A DNA stretch of 57,382 nt from Actinomycetes bacterium (lineage in GTDB: Bacteria > Actinomycetota > Actinomycetes > Actinomycetales > Microbacteriaceae): the NCBI GenBank assembly GCA_030426515.1, contig JAUHYM010000002.1:1-57382 (forward strand), given 5' to 3'. The translations under genes were made by a program, and so were the position numbers. Every line of letters begins with the position of its first letter. Position 1 is the first letter of the stretch. Below, piece by piece: positions 42,139 through 52,296 of the stretch. The notes beneath the pieces were generated by a model, which searched no databases, was not told the origin of the DNA, and saw nothing but the letters and a program-made list of their open reading frames with translations.

Positions 42139-43122
42139 ATGCGATTCGGAACCTTCGTCCCTCAGGGCTGGCGTCACGATCTGGTCGGCATCGACCCCGC
42201 GGACCACTGGAAGGTGATCTCCCACGTGGCGGCCCGCGCCGACGAGGGCCCGTGGGAGTCGATCTGGGTCTACGACCACTTCCACACGGTGCCCGCCCCG
42301 AACGAGGACTGCCACGAGGCGTGGTCGCTCATGTCGGCGCTGGCCGTGGCGACCGACCGTGTGCGCCTCGGCCAGATGTGCACCTGCATGGGATACCGCA
42401 ACCCGGCGTACCTCGCCAAGGTCGCCTCGACCGTCGACATGGTCTCGGCAGGCCGCGTCGAGATGGGCATCGGCGGGGGCTGGTACGAGCACGAGTGGCG
42501 TGCGTACGGGTACGGATTCCCGGGCATCGGCGACCGCCTCGGGATGCTCGACGAGGGCGTCCAGATCATGAAGCAGGCGTGGGAGACCGGCACCGCCACG
42601 CTCGACGGGAAGTACTACCAGGTAGACGGCGCGATCGTGAAGCCCCAGCCGATCCAGGACGGTGGCATCCCGCTGTGGATCGCCGGCGGCGGCGAGAAGG
42701 TCACGCTGCGGATCGCCGCGCAGTTCGCGGACTACACCAACTGGGTCGGGTCGCCCGAGACGTTCAGCCGCAAGCGCGAGATCTTCGAGCAGCACTGCGC
42801 GGACCTCGGCCGCGACCCGGCGGAGGTGACCTACTCGGCGAACTTCGACACGGTCATCGGCGAGACCGACGGAGAGGTCGAAGAGCGCCTCGACCGCATG
42901 GAGGCCCGCGTGGCTGACGTCCTCGGCGCCAAGACCGAGGAGTACATGCGCCCGTACCGGACCCGACAGGCGCTCGTGGGAACGGTCGAGCAGGTCTCCG
43001 AGCGGCTCGATGCGATGCGCTCGCGGGGCATGGCCTATGCGATCCACTACTTCCCGGAGGCGGCACACGACCATTCGGGTGTGGACCTGTTCGAGCGCGA
43101 CGTCGTCCCCTCGATGTCGTGA
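42139..43122 (+). CDS. LLM-class (F420-dependent type) flavin oxidoreductase
   Basis: A 327-residue luciferase-like monooxygenase-fold protein. MRFGTFVPQG, WVYDHFHTVP, TDRVRLGQMCTCMGYRNPAYLAKVASTVDMVS and GRVEMGIGGGWYEHEW are classic F420-dependent LLM family stretches, and IPLWIAGGGEKVTLRIAAQFADYTNW completes the barrel. TAGGCT ends 7 nt before the ATG, giving a leaderless start 10 bp after the methyltransferase stop. The reaction is unknown; relatives oxidise or reduce small organic molecules. Confidence 0.85.
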   Translation: MRFGTFVPQGWRHDLVGIDPADHWKVISHVAARADEGPWESIWVYDHFHTVPAPNEDCHEAWSLMSALAVATDRVRLGQMCTCMGYRNPAYLAKVASTVDMVSAGRVEMGIGGGWYEHEWRAYGYGFPGIGDRLGMLDEGVQIMKQAWETGTATLDGKYYQVDGAIVKPQPIQDGGIPLWIAGGGEKVTLRIAAQFADYTNWVGSPETFSRKREIFEQHCADLGRDPAEVTYSANFDTVIGETDGEVEERLDRMEARVADVLGAKTEEYMRPYRTRQALVGTVEQVSERLDAMRSRGMAYAIHYFPEAAHDHSGVDLFERDVVPSMS

Positions 43123-43147
43123 GCCGGATGCCGCGCCTCGTGGCGCC

Positions 43148-44653
43148 TCACACCAGCGCGTGCACCTCGGCGTAGCCGTTCGGCTCGACGTCGGGGCGTG
43201 AGGGGTCGCCGCCGAACACCCGCGTCGCGCCCGGTGCGTCCGACCAGGGCCGCCATCCCGCATCGTGGTCGCGCACGAACGCCGCCGCCGCGCCGTGGTA
43301 CGCGGCTGTAAGGCTGCGCGGCGGGTCGTCGCCGAGCACCGCGGTGACCCCCGGGGCTGCCAGAGCGTCGAACCAGAACGGAACGTCGTAACAGTGCCCC
43401 GACCAGCCGTCCGCGGGTGAGCGCCACGCGAAGCGGTACGTCCAGGTGGGCGCGCCAGCCCGGGCCGCGGCGTACCGTGGCACGGCCGAGCGGAAGACCA
43501 CGTCGGTGACGAGATGCCCGAGGATCGCGGCGGTGCCGCGCGGCCGTCGGTCGCGGTTCGCGGCGAGCCAGGCGTGACGCGCGTCCGGCGTCAGCGGCAG
43601 CTGCGCCAGCGCGAGGGCGGGCGGGATGGCGCGCAGCGGCGCGCGCCACCGGTCGAGGGTCATCGAGAACTCGTCGTCGGTCGCGCCGAGCACCAGCGGC
43701 TTGTCGGCGCCGACGCCCGCCCGGATGCCGTCGAGAGCGGTGTGCGGGACGAGGTCGCCGTCGACGACCGGTCCCCACGGCATCCCATCGGCGATGCGCG
43801 CCGCGAGCCGGGCGCGCAGGCCCGTCGCCGGGGTTCCGGTCGAGCGTCCCTGCAGCTGACGGATGCGCTTCTCCGACAGCGAGGCGAAGCCCTCGCGCGA
43901 GACGGGGACGCCCCCGGACGCGGCGATCTTGGCGGCGATCGTCCGGGCGCGTTCGCCCGTGACCGCGCCGAGCGCGCCCGAGAGCGACCAGGCGGCGTGG
44001 AAGAGGTGCTGGGCGGCGGGCAGGCTCAGGAGCGTGAGGACGGCGCCGCCCCCGGCGGACTGCCCGGCGATCGTGACCCGTCCGGGGTCGCCGCCGAAGG
44101 CGCGGATGTTCTCCTGCACCCATTCGAGGGCGGCGATCCAGTCGCGTACCGCACGGTTGCTCGGCGCGCCGGGAATGCAGCCGAAGCCGTCGAACCCGAG
44201 TCGGTACGCGACGGTGACGGTCACGACACCGTCGCGGGCGAACGCCGCGCCGTCGTACCAGGGCGAGGCGGGCGACCCGAGGGTGAACCCGCCGCCGTGG
44301 ATGTACACGAGGACGGGGAGCGATGCCTCTCGGTCGCCCGGCGCGGGGGTGAAGACGTTCAGGCTGAGCGTCTCGTCCCCCGGGATCGAGGGCTCGGGGA
44401 TGACCGTGGGCCCGGTGTCGCCGCGCTGGGGTGTCGGCCCATACGCGCGCGCGTCGCGGACGCCGTCCCACGGCTCGGGGCGAGCCGGCGCGCCGAAGCG
44501 GCGTTCGCCGACCGGCGGGGCGGCGAAGGGGATGCCGAGGAAGGCCGCGCATGCGCGCGACCCGCGCCAGGTGCCGCGCACCCTGCCCGTGCGCGTCGAC
44601 GCGATCGGGTCGTCGAGCGGCTCGCCGGCGGCGTCCGTGCGCTCGTCACTCAT
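43148..44653 (-). CDS. Type B carboxylesterase
   Basis: A 501-residue intracellular serine esterase of the carboxylesterase type B family. The oxyanion motif YIHGGGFTLGS, EDxLxLNV-like ETLSLNVFTP, the nucleophile elbow IAGQSAGGGAV and a late His near WSGHCYDVPFWF give the expected triad framework. It is translated just after, and overlapping by 8 nt, the TetR regulator at 44646-45278, so both are on one transcript. A role in deacylating plant aryl or acetyl esters would fit the glycosidase setting but is inferred. Confidence 0.88.
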   Translation of the reverse strand: MSDERTDAAGEPLDDPIASTRTGRVRGTWRGSRACAAFLGIPFAAPPVGERRFGAPARPEPWDGVRDARAYGPTPQRGDTGPTVIPEPSIPGDETLSLNVFTPAPGDREASLPVLVYIHGGGFTLGSPASPWYDGAAFARDGVVTVTVAYRLGFDGFGCIPGAPSNRAVRDWIAALEWVQENIRAFGGDPGRVTIAGQSAGGGAVLTLLSLPAAQHLFHAAWSLSGALGAVTGERARTIAAKIAASGGVPVSREGFASLSEKRIRQLQGRSTGTPATGLRARLAARIADGMPWGPVVDGDLVPHTALDGIRAGVGADKPLVLGATDDEFSMTLDRWRAPLRAIPPALALAQLPLTPDARHAWLAANRDRRPRGTAAILGHLVTDVVFRSAVPRYAAARAGAPTWTYRFAWRSPADGWSGHCYDVPFWFDALAAPGVTAVLGDDPPRSLTAAYHGAAAAFVRDHDAGWRPWSDAPGATRVFGGDPSRPDVEPNGYAEVHALV

Positions 44654-45278
44654 CGGCGGTGGACGCGCCCGTCGGCGCGAGGGCGTCGAGGAGCGCTGTC
44701 ACGGTGCCGGCCATGTCGACACTGGGGTCGTGCATCCACCGCACCTGCAGTCCGTCGGCGACGGACTGGATCACGAGGGCGAGGGTCGTCGCGTCGATCC
44801 TGTCCGTGATCGTCCCCTCCTCCTGCATGGCGCCGAGGGCGTCCGAAAGGCTCTCCTGCAGCTGCGCGTCTCGATCGCGGAAGTAGGCGTGCGCCGGGTG
44901 GGAGGGGTCGGCGGCATCCACGGCCAGCCGGGAGAAGAGCTGCACGAGCCCCGGGACCTCGCTGTTGTGTCGCAGGACGCTGACGAAGCCCGCGCGCACC
45001 AGGTCGGTCTCGGTCCCGTCGCTCGCCTCCATCGCCGCGACGGCTTCGGGTTCGAAGGCGACGCGATCCATCTCGTCGCGCTTGCGGAGGATCTCGGTGA
45101 ACAGCTCCTCCTTGCTCTCGAAGTAGTGCAGGAGGCCGGCCTGGCTGAGGCCGACCGCGTCGGCGAGTTCCCGGACGGATGCCCCGCGGTAGCCCTCGCG
45201 CGCAATCACCTCGAGGGCGCGCTGCAGGATCTCTTCCCTCTTGGCTACGCCCTTCGCGTAGGAACCTCGTCGTGCCAT
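44646..45278 (-). CDS. TetR-family regulator, paralogue of 29857-30549
   Basis: A 210-residue regulator with N-terminal RRGSYAKGVAKREEILQRAL and helix-turn-helix GASVRELADAVGLSQAGLLHYFESKEELF. The GSYAK lead and ligand-domain segment DPSHPAHAYF are shared with the first TetR, so the two are paralogues, each divergent from transport or glycosidase genes. ATG 45278 follows a GGGAGG ribosome site; the longer track ORF is not favoured. It faces the GH3 beta-glucosidase gene across a 118-bp gap with T/A-rich inverted repeats, and likely represses both that gene and its own esterase operon. Confidence 0.88.
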   Translation of the reverse strand: MARRGSYAKGVAKREEILQRALEVIAREGYRGASVRELADAVGLSQAGLLHYFESKEELFTEILRKRDEMDRVAFEPEAVAAMEASDGTETDLVRAGFVSVLRHNSEVPGLVQLFSRLAVDAADPSHPAHAYFRDRDAQLQESLSDALGAMQEEGTITDRIDATTLALVIQSVADGLQVRWMHDPSVDMAGTVTALLDALAPTGASTADE

Positions 45279-45302
45279 GCCTCCCAGTAAACCGAAGAGC
45301 AC

Positions 45303-45335
45303 TTGATTTTTCAAAACCAAACGTTATAAGGTTTT
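45303..45335. promoter_or_regulatory. Promoter and TetR-type operator before the GH3 gene
   Basis: TTGATT (45303-45308) and TATAAG (45325-45330) form a sigma-70-like promoter with a 16-bp spacer. Over it lie two inverted repeats: TTGATTTTTCAAAACCAA (45303-45320) and AAAACC-N11-GGTTTT (45313-45335). The first resembles the GGTTTTT/AAAAAAC core of the other TetR site at 29739. Either could be the operator. Confidence 0.6.
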
Positions 45336-45396
45336 CCCGTGCGGCACGATCCGCACACACTGACCCGGCGGAACGGCCCGCCCGAAAGGATCGAAG

Positions 45397-47712
45397 ATGA
45401 CCGACACCACGACCGCAGCGGCGCCGACCGCCGCATCCGTCGCCGACCTCACCCTCGAGGAGAAGGCTTCGCTGACCAGCGGTGCCAGCTTCTGGAACAC
45501 CACGGCCATCGAGCGGGCGGGCATTCCCTCGATCATGGTCACCGACGGCCCCCACGGACTGCGCAAGCAGGCCGAGAGCGCCGACCACCTGGGCCTCGGC
45601 GACAGCGTGCCCGCCACCTGCTTCCCGCCCGCCGTGGGTCTCGGCTCGTCGTGGGACGTCGACCTCGTGAACCGCGTCGGCGTCGCGCTCGGCGTCGAGA
45701 CCTCGATCGAGAACGTCGCGGTGCTGCTCGGGCCCGGCATCAACATCAAGCGCTCGCCGCTGTGCGGCCGCAACTTCGAGTACCTCTCCGAGGACCCCGT
45801 CGTCTCGGGCGTGCTCGGCGCCGCCATCGTCGAGGGCGTGCAGTCGCAGGGCGTGGGCACCTCGCTGAAGCACTTCGCGGCCAACAACCAGGAGAACGAC
45901 CGGATGCGGTCGAGCTCCGATGTCGACGCCCGTCCGCTGCGCGAGATCTACCTGCGCGGGTTCCAGCGCGTCGTGGAGGACGCGCAGCCGTGGACCGTCA
46001 TGTGCTCCTACAACCGCATCAACGGCGTGTACGCATCGGAGGACCCGTGGCTGCTCAGCCAGGTTCTGCGCGATGAGTGGGGCTTCGAGGGCCTCGTCGT
46101 CTCGGACTGGGGCGCCGTGAACGAGCGCGTCGCGGGCATCGCCGCCGGCCTCGATCTCGAGATGCCCTCCTCGAACGGCGTGACCGACGCGCAGATCGTC
46201 GCCGCCGTGCAGGACGGCTCGCTCGACGAGGGCGTCGTCGACGTGGCCGCCGGGCGCGTGCTCGACCTAGTCCGCAAGGCGACCGAGGGCGCAGGCGCCG
46301 CCGAGGGTCCGCTCGACGTCGACGCGCACCACGCCCTGGCCCGCGAGGCCGCCGGCCGTTCGATCGTGCTGCTGAAGAACGACGACGCGATCCTTCCGCT
46401 GCGTCGCGACGCGAAGCTCGCCGTGATCGGCGAGTTCGCCGCCAAGCCGCGCTACCAGGGTGCCGGCTCGTCGAAGATCAACCCGACGCGCCTCGACACC
46501 GCACTGGACGCGGTCCGCGAGGCCGCCGACGGCGATGTCGCCTACGCGCAGGGCTTCAGCCTTGCCGTCGACCCGTCGGCCGACGAGACCGCCGCGCTGC
46601 GCGACGAGGCCGTGGCCGCCGCCGCGGCCGCCGACGTGGCCGTCGTCTTCCTGGGCCTGCCCGACCGCCTCGAGTCCGAGGGCTACGACCGTGACGACAT
46701 CGACCTGCCCACCGAGCAGCTCGATCTGCTCGACGCCGTGGTCGCCGCGAACCCGCGCACCGTGGTCGTGCTCTCCAACGGCGGCGTCGTCGCGCTCCCC
46801 TTCGCCGAGCGCGTCCCCGCGATCCTCGAGGGCTGGCTGCTCGGTCAGGCCGGTGGCTCGGCGACCGCCGACGTCCTGTTCGGCGACGTCAACCCGTCGG
46901 GCAAGCTCACCGAGACCGTCCCCGTGCGCCTCGAGGACACCCCGGCGTACCTCGACTTCCCCGGTGACTTCTCGCACGTTCGCTACGGCGAGGGCCTGTT
47001 CGTCGGCTACCGCTGGTACGACGCCCGCCGCCTGCCCGTCGCGTTCCCCTTCGGTCACGGCCTGTCGTACACGACCTTCGCGTACGGGGATGCCGCGGTG
47101 CAGGTGACCGCCGACGGCGACCTGGCCGTGAGCGTTCCGGTCACGAACACCGGCGACCGCGCCGGCCGTGAGGTCGTGCAGGTCTACACGTCGCTGGCCG
47201 CGTCGATCGTGCAGCGCCCCGTCCGCGAGCTCAAGGCGTTCGCCTCCGTCGCGCTCGAGCCCGGCCAGACCGAGACGGTCACCCTCATCGTCCGCCGCAA
47301 GGACCTCGCGTACTGGGACATCCGCGTCGACCGCTGGGTGGTCGAGGGCGGCGAGTACACGGTGGATGTCGCTGCCTCGAGCCGCGACATCCGCGCGTCG
47401 GTCTCGGCGCCGGTCGAGGGCGACACCGTCGTCCTGCCGCTGTCACCGACCTCGTCGCTGGGTGAGGTGTTCGCCCACCCGGTGGCCGGCCCCGCGCTGC
47501 AGCAGGCGATGGCCGGAATGATGGCCGGCATGGAGGGCGCGTCGTCGGTGATGGCCGAGGGCGTCGACATGATGAAGATGATGGAGTCGTTCCCCATCGG
47601 GCGCCTCGGGATGCTGGCCGCGCTCGGCGGCGACGACGCCGACGGTGCGGGAGCCCCCGACCTCGGCGCGATCATCGCCGCGGCCAACGCCGAAGCGGGC
47701 GCCGCGGAGTAA
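45397..47712 (+). CDS. GH3 beta-glucosidase with Met-rich C-terminal tail
   Basis: A 771-residue intracellular retaining beta-glucosidase. The TIM barrel (to about 300) contains GPGINIKRSPLCGRNFEYLSED, KHFAANNQENDR and the nucleophile Asp in LVVSDWGAV; the alpha/beta sandwich contains QGAGSSKINPTRLD; the fibronectin-III-like domain follows FPFGHGLSYTTF. No PA14 insert, unlike the GH3 at 21976. After about residue 695 comes an unusual tail rich in Met and Ala (QQAMAGMMAGMEGAS, MMKMMESFPIG). A GAAAGGA ribosome site precedes ATG 45397. It probably hydrolyses cellobiose or aryl glucosides under control of the divergent TetR. Confidence 0.92.
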   Translation: MTDTTTAAAPTAASVADLTLEEKASLTSGASFWNTTAIERAGIPSIMVTDGPHGLRKQAESADHLGLGDSVPATCFPPAVGLGSSWDVDLVNRVGVALGVETSIENVAVLLGPGINIKRSPLCGRNFEYLSEDPVVSGVLGAAIVEGVQSQGVGTSLKHFAANNQENDRMRSSSDVDARPLREIYLRGFQRVVEDAQPWTVMCSYNRINGVYASEDPWLLSQVLRDEWGFEGLVVSDWGAVNERVAGIAAGLDLEMPSSNGVTDAQIVAAVQDGSLDEGVVDVAAGRVLDLVRKATEGAGAAEGPLDVDAHHALAREAAGRSIVLLKNDDAILPLRRDAKLAVIGEFAAKPRYQGAGSSKINPTRLDTALDAVREAADGDVAYAQGFSLAVDPSADETAALRDEAVAAAAAADVAVVFLGLPDRLESEGYDRDDIDLPTEQLDLLDAVVAANPRTVVVLSNGGVVALPFAERVPAILEGWLLGQAGGSATADVLFGDVNPSGKLTETVPVRLEDTPAYLDFPGDFSHVRYGEGLFVGYRWYDARRLPVAFPFGHGLSYTTFAYGDAAVQVTADGDLAVSVPVTNTGDRAGREVVQVYTSLAASIVQRPVRELKAFASVALEPGQTETVTLIVRRKDLAYWDIRVDRWVVEGGEYTVDVAASSRDIRASVSAPVEGDTVVLPLSPTSSLGEVFAHPVAGPALQQAMAGMMAGMEGASSVMAEGVDMMKMMESFPIGRLGMLAALGGDDADGAGAPDLGAIIAAANAEAGAAE

Positions 47713-47727
47713 TCCCGCCCACACGAG

Positions 47728-47765
47728 AGGCGGCCGCCGACACCCTCGGGTGCGGCGGCCGCCTT
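47728..47765. terminator. Hairpin terminator between GH3 and galK
   Basis: AGGCGGCCGCCG pairs with CGGCGGCCGCCT around GACACC-CTCG-GGTG, a long GC-rich stem ending in CTTGTC. It lies between two convergent genes and can terminate both. Confidence 0.75.
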
Positions 47766-47780
47766 GTCGTCTGCCCGGTG

Positions 47781-48946
<1,166 letters not shown>

Positions 48947-48950
<4 letters not shown>

Positions 48951-50113
48951 AGCTGGACTCCTTCCACGGCATCGCGCAGGCGGGCGGCCGAGGTCTCGGG
49001 CGGGACGTCGCCGATCCAGGCGCCCATGGCCGCCTCGGACCCGGCGAGGAACTTGAGCTTGTCGGCCGCGCGGCGCGGCGAGGTGATCTCGAGGTGCATC
49101 CGCACGGTGTCGCGCCCGACGTGCACGGGGGCCTGATGCCAGGCGGCGATGTACGGGGTGGGGGTGTCGTAGAGCGCGTCGATGCCGCGCAGCAGACGCA
49201 GGTACATCGGGGCGAGCTCGTCGCGCTCGGCATCCGTCGTCTGCGCGAAGTCGGCCACGTGGCGATGCGGCAGCAGGTGCACCTCGAGAGGCCATCGCGC
49301 CGCGAACGGCACGAAGGCGGTCCAGTGCTCGCCGCGAAGGATGACGCGCTCGGCCTTCTGCTCGAAGTCGAGGATGTGCTGGAACAGCGCCGGCGCCGTG
49401 CGGTCGATGGCGTCGAGCAGACGCTGCGTGCGCGGCGTGACGTACGGGTACGAGTAGATCTGGCCGTGAGGGTGGGGGAGGGTCACGCCGATCGCCTCGC
49501 CGCGGTTCTCGAACGGGAAGACCTGCTCGATGCCGGGCAGCGCAGACAGCGCCGCGGTGCGATCGGCCCAGGCCTCGATCACCGTGCGTGCGCGGGTGGT
49601 CGACAGGCTGCCGAACGATCCCTCGTGCTCGGGGCTGAAGCACACGACCTCGCAGCGGCCGACGCTCGAGCGCGTGCGCCCGAGGCCGAGCGCGTCGAGA
49701 TCGTCGAGGCCGCGCGGAGGGTTCGACGCGGCGGGAGCATCCCCGTGCGCCTCGGCGAGGGCAGGGCCGAACGAGGGCGACTTGTTCTCGAAGACGACGA
49801 CGTCGTAGAGAGACGGGATCTCGCTGGGGTTCGTCTCGCTCTGCGGTGCCAGCGGGTCGAGGTTCGCCGGCGGCAGGAAGGCGCGGTTCTGTCGGGCGGC
49901 TGCCACCGAGATCCAGTCGCCGGTCAGCACGTCCTGCCGCATCGTGGCGGTCTCGGGGCGGGGGCCGAGGTCGCGGGCATCGACGGCCCGCTCCGGGCCG
50001 AGCGTCGTGTCGGGGTCGTCGAAGTAGATGAGCTCGCGCCCATCGGCCATGGTCGTGGCGCGGCGGGTGACGCCGGCGCCGATCACGGAGCTGTCGAGCT
50101 GTGCGATGTTCAC
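48947..50113 (-). CDS. galT: Galactose-1-phosphate uridylyltransferase
   Basis: A 388-residue HIT-superfamily enzyme exchanging UDP between glucose and galactose 1-phosphates. The active-site motif LPHPHGQIYSYPY carries the His that forms the uridylyl intermediate; FENRGEAIGVT and HLLPHRHVADF are also typical. GTG 50113 is chosen: TACCAT ends 6 nt upstream (leaderless pattern), and the upstream in-frame region is non-coding in character. A GalR-type site, TGTTCACGTCAACA, covers the start codon and -10, so repressor binding would block initiation directly. Confidence 0.94.
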
Positions 50114-50120
50114 GTCAACA
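50107..50120. promoter_or_regulatory. GalR-type operator overlapping the galT start
   Basis: TGTTCACGTCAACA is one change from the perfect palindrome TGTTGACGTCAACA found before the GH35 gene. It spans the galT GTG and the presumed leaderless -10 (TACCAT on the minus strand). Confidence 0.75.
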
Positions 50121-50136
50121 TGGTAGATCCTGACCG

Positions 50137-50150
50137 TGGTAACGTCAACA
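50137..50150. promoter_or_regulatory. Second GalR-type operator in the galT-regulator gap
   Basis: TGGTAACGTCAACA matches the palindrome in its right half and core. It is centred exactly 30 bp from the first site, about three helical turns, which would allow side-by-side or looped binding between galT and the regulator gene. Confidence 0.65.
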
Positions 50151-50195
50151 CACTCGGGCCGACCGCCCGGCATCCCGATCGCGAGAGGAGCGCCG

Positions 50196-51206
50196 ATGAG
50201 TGGCACACGGGGATCCGCCGCAGGTGCCCGTCGCGTCTCGATGGCCGACGTCGCGGCGCGCGCAGGCGTCTCCGGGCAGACCGTGTCGCGCGTGGCCAAC
50301 GGCGGTGCGCGCGTCGACCCCGGCACGCGCGCCCGCGTCGAGCAGGCCATGGCAGACCTCGGCTACCGTCCGCACCGGGCGGCACGCGCGCTGCGCACCG
50401 GGCGCTCCCAGACGATCGGCCTGGTCGTCTCCACCCTCTCGACCGTTGGGAACTTCCGGATGCTGCAGGCCGTGGCGGATGCTGCCGGCGCGCGCGGCTA
50501 CGCCCTCACGGTGGTGACCGCCTCCGGCCAGCAGGCGGTGGCAGACGCCTTTGCCCAGCTCATCGATCAGGGCGTCGACGGCGCCGTCGTCCTCAACGAG
50601 GCCACCCCGCTCGCCCGATCGGCGGCCGTCCCGAGCGGTCTGCGCCTGGTGGTGATCGACTCCGAGGCCGACCCGCGGCTGGGGGTCGTGCAGTCCGATC
50701 ACGTGCGCGGCGCGCGCGCCGCGGTCGACCACCTGCTCGAGCTCGGGCACCGTACGGTCCACCACCTCGCCGGGCCCGCGGCATCCTTCGCCGCGACGCA
50801 GCGCGAGCGTGGCTGGCGGGCGGCGCTCGAAGCGGCCGGCGCCCCCGTGCCCGACGTCGTCCGCGGCGACTGGACCGCGCCCTCGGGCCACGCCGCCGGC
50901 GCAGCCCTCGCCGCGGCGGGCGTCACCGCGGTCTTCGCCGCCAACGACCAGATGGCCCTCGGGCTGCTGCGGGCGTTGCCCGAGCGGGGCCGCCGTGTGC
51001 CCGACGATGTCAGCGTGGTGGGGTTCGACGACGTGGCGGATGCCGCCGAGTACCGGCCGCCGCTGACCACCGTCCGTCAGGACTTCGACGACCTGGGCGA
51101 GCGCGCCGTCGCGGCGCTCATCGCCGAGATCGACGGGGCGGCGCCGAAAGCCGAGGCCGTCCCCGCGATGCTCGTGGTGCGCGGCAGCACCGCGCCCCCG
51201 CGCTGA
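50196..51206 (+). CDS. LacI-family regulator of galactose genes (GalR-like)
   Basis: A 336-residue repressor with N-terminal helix-turn-helix RVSMADVAARAGVSGQTVSRVANGG, hinge RAARALRTGRS and a sugar-binding domain (IGLVVSTLSTVGNFRML, GRRVPDDVSVVGFDDVADAAEY, PPLTTVRQDF). ATG 50196 is chosen because AGAGGAG lies 8 nt upstream and the residues before it are Pro/Gly-rich without conservation. It is divergent from galTK across two TGTTNACGTCAACA-like sites and near galE and a GH35 gene with the same site, so it is the probable regulator of all of these, with galactose or a galactoside as inducer. Confidence 0.88.
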   Translation: MSGTRGSAAGARRVSMADVAARAGVSGQTVSRVANGGARVDPGTRARVEQAMADLGYRPHRAARALRTGRSQTIGLVVSTLSTVGNFRMLQAVADAAGARGYALTVVTASGQQAVADAFAQLIDQGVDGAVVLNEATPLARSAAVPSGLRLVVIDSEADPRLGVVQSDHVRGARAAVDHLLELGHRTVHHLAGPAASFAATQRERGWRAALEAAGAPVPDVVRGDWTAPSGHAAGAALAAAGVTAVFAANDQMALGLLRALPERGRRVPDDVSVVGFDDVADAAEYRPPLTTVRQDFDDLGERAVAALIAEIDGAAPKAEAVPAMLVVRGSTAPPR

Positions 51207-51250
51207 CGCCCGGCATCGCTGAGGGGTCGGTGATGAGCACAGGCCGAGGC

Positions 51251-51309
51251 GTGAGAACAGGCGGATATGGCGAGTTGTCGGCTGTCTTCGCGCCTGCGCC
51301 TGTTCTCAC
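51251..51309. repeat. REP-like palindromic intergenic element, copy A
   Basis: GTGAGAACAGGCG and CGCCTGTTCTCAC form a perfect 13-bp inverted repeat with a 33-bp loop between the convergent regulator and galE genes. The segment 51277-51307 matches 27 of 31 bases of the element at 55226-55256. It may also act as a terminator. Confidence 0.7.
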
Positions 51310-51317
51310 GACGCCGG

Positions 51318-52295
51318 TCAGCGAGCGGCGCGGCGGGCCTCCCACCCGGTGCGGACCATCTCGTCGACCGTGTAGCGGTTCGCCCAGTCGAGGTCGCGGG
51401 CAGCGAGCTCGCCGGTCGCCACGATCCGGTCCGGGTCACCAGGGCGACGCGGTCCGATCTCGGGGGTGAAGTCGATGCCGGTGACCCGCGCCATCGCGTC
51501 CATGATCTGGCGCACCGACAGGCCGTTCTGCGAGCCGAGGTTGTACGCGGGCTCGATCGGCTCGCCCGCGGCGAGGCGCTGCGCGGCGACGACGTGGGCG
51601 GCGGCGATGTCGGCGACATGGACGTAGTCGCGCACGTTGGTGCCGTCTTCGGTGTCGTAGTCGTCGCCGAAGATCTTCGGCGTCTCGCCGGCGAGCAGGC
51701 GCTCGAACACGATCGGGAACAGGTTGTGCGGGCTGGTGTCGTAGACCGACGGATCTCCGGAGCCGACGACGTTGAAGTACCGCAGCGACGTGTGACGCAG
51801 GGGCGCCTCGCCCGAGGCGGTCGCGACGCCCTGGTCGCGGATCAGCCACTCGCCGATGAGCTTGGACTCGCCGTAGGGCGATGCCGGCCGCTTGGGCAGA
51901 TCCTCGGTCACCAGCGGCACGTCGGGTGTGCCGTAGACGGCCGCGCTCGACGAGAAGACGAGGTTCGCGACGCCGGTCGCGGCCATCGCCTCGAGCACCA
52001 CACGGGTGCCCTCGACGTTCTGCGCGTACGTGTGCAGGGGCCGCTGGACGGACACGCCCGCGTACTTGTACCCCGCGACGTGGATGACGCCCTCGACGTC
52101 GTGGTCGCGCAGTGTGCTGGTCAGCAGATCGAGGTCGAGGATCGAGCCGCGCACGAACGGGACGCCGTCGGGGACGAACCCGGCGTGGCCGCTCGAGAGG
52201 TCGTCGATCACGACGGGCTCGAGCCCCGCGTCGGCGAGGGCGCGGACGATGTGCGCGCCGATGTACCCGGCGCCTCCGGTGACGAGCCAGCTCAT
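51318..52295 (-). CDS. galE: UDP-glucose 4-epimerase
   Basis: A 325-residue extended SDR enzyme interconverting UDP-galactose and UDP-glucose, the last step of the Leloir pathway. WLVTGGAGYIGAHIVRAL is the NAD-binding motif, the catalytic triad is provided by SSSAAVYG and YGESK, and LRYFNVVGS plus EDGTNVRDYVHVAD are GalE hallmarks. ATG 52295 is one base from the GH35 stop, so it is cotranscribed with the beta-galactosidase gene and should share its GalR-type operator. Confidence 0.95.
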   Translation of the reverse strand: MSWLVTGGAGYIGAHIVRALADAGLEPVVIDDLSSGHAGFVPDGVPFVRGSILDLDLLTSTLRDHDVEGVIHVAGYKYAGVSVQRPLHTYAQNVEGTRVVLEAMAATGVANLVFSSSAAVYGTPDVPLVTEDLPKRPASPYGESKLIGEWLIRDQGVATASGEAPLRHTSLRYFNVVGSGDPSVYDTSPHNLFPIVFERLLAGETPKIFGDDYDTEDGTNVRDYVHVADIAAAHVVAAQRLAAGEPIEPAYNLGSQNGLSVRQIMDAMARVTGIDFTPEIGPRRPGDPDRIVATGELAARDLDWANRYTVDEMVRTGWEARRAAR

Positions 52296-52296
52296 G

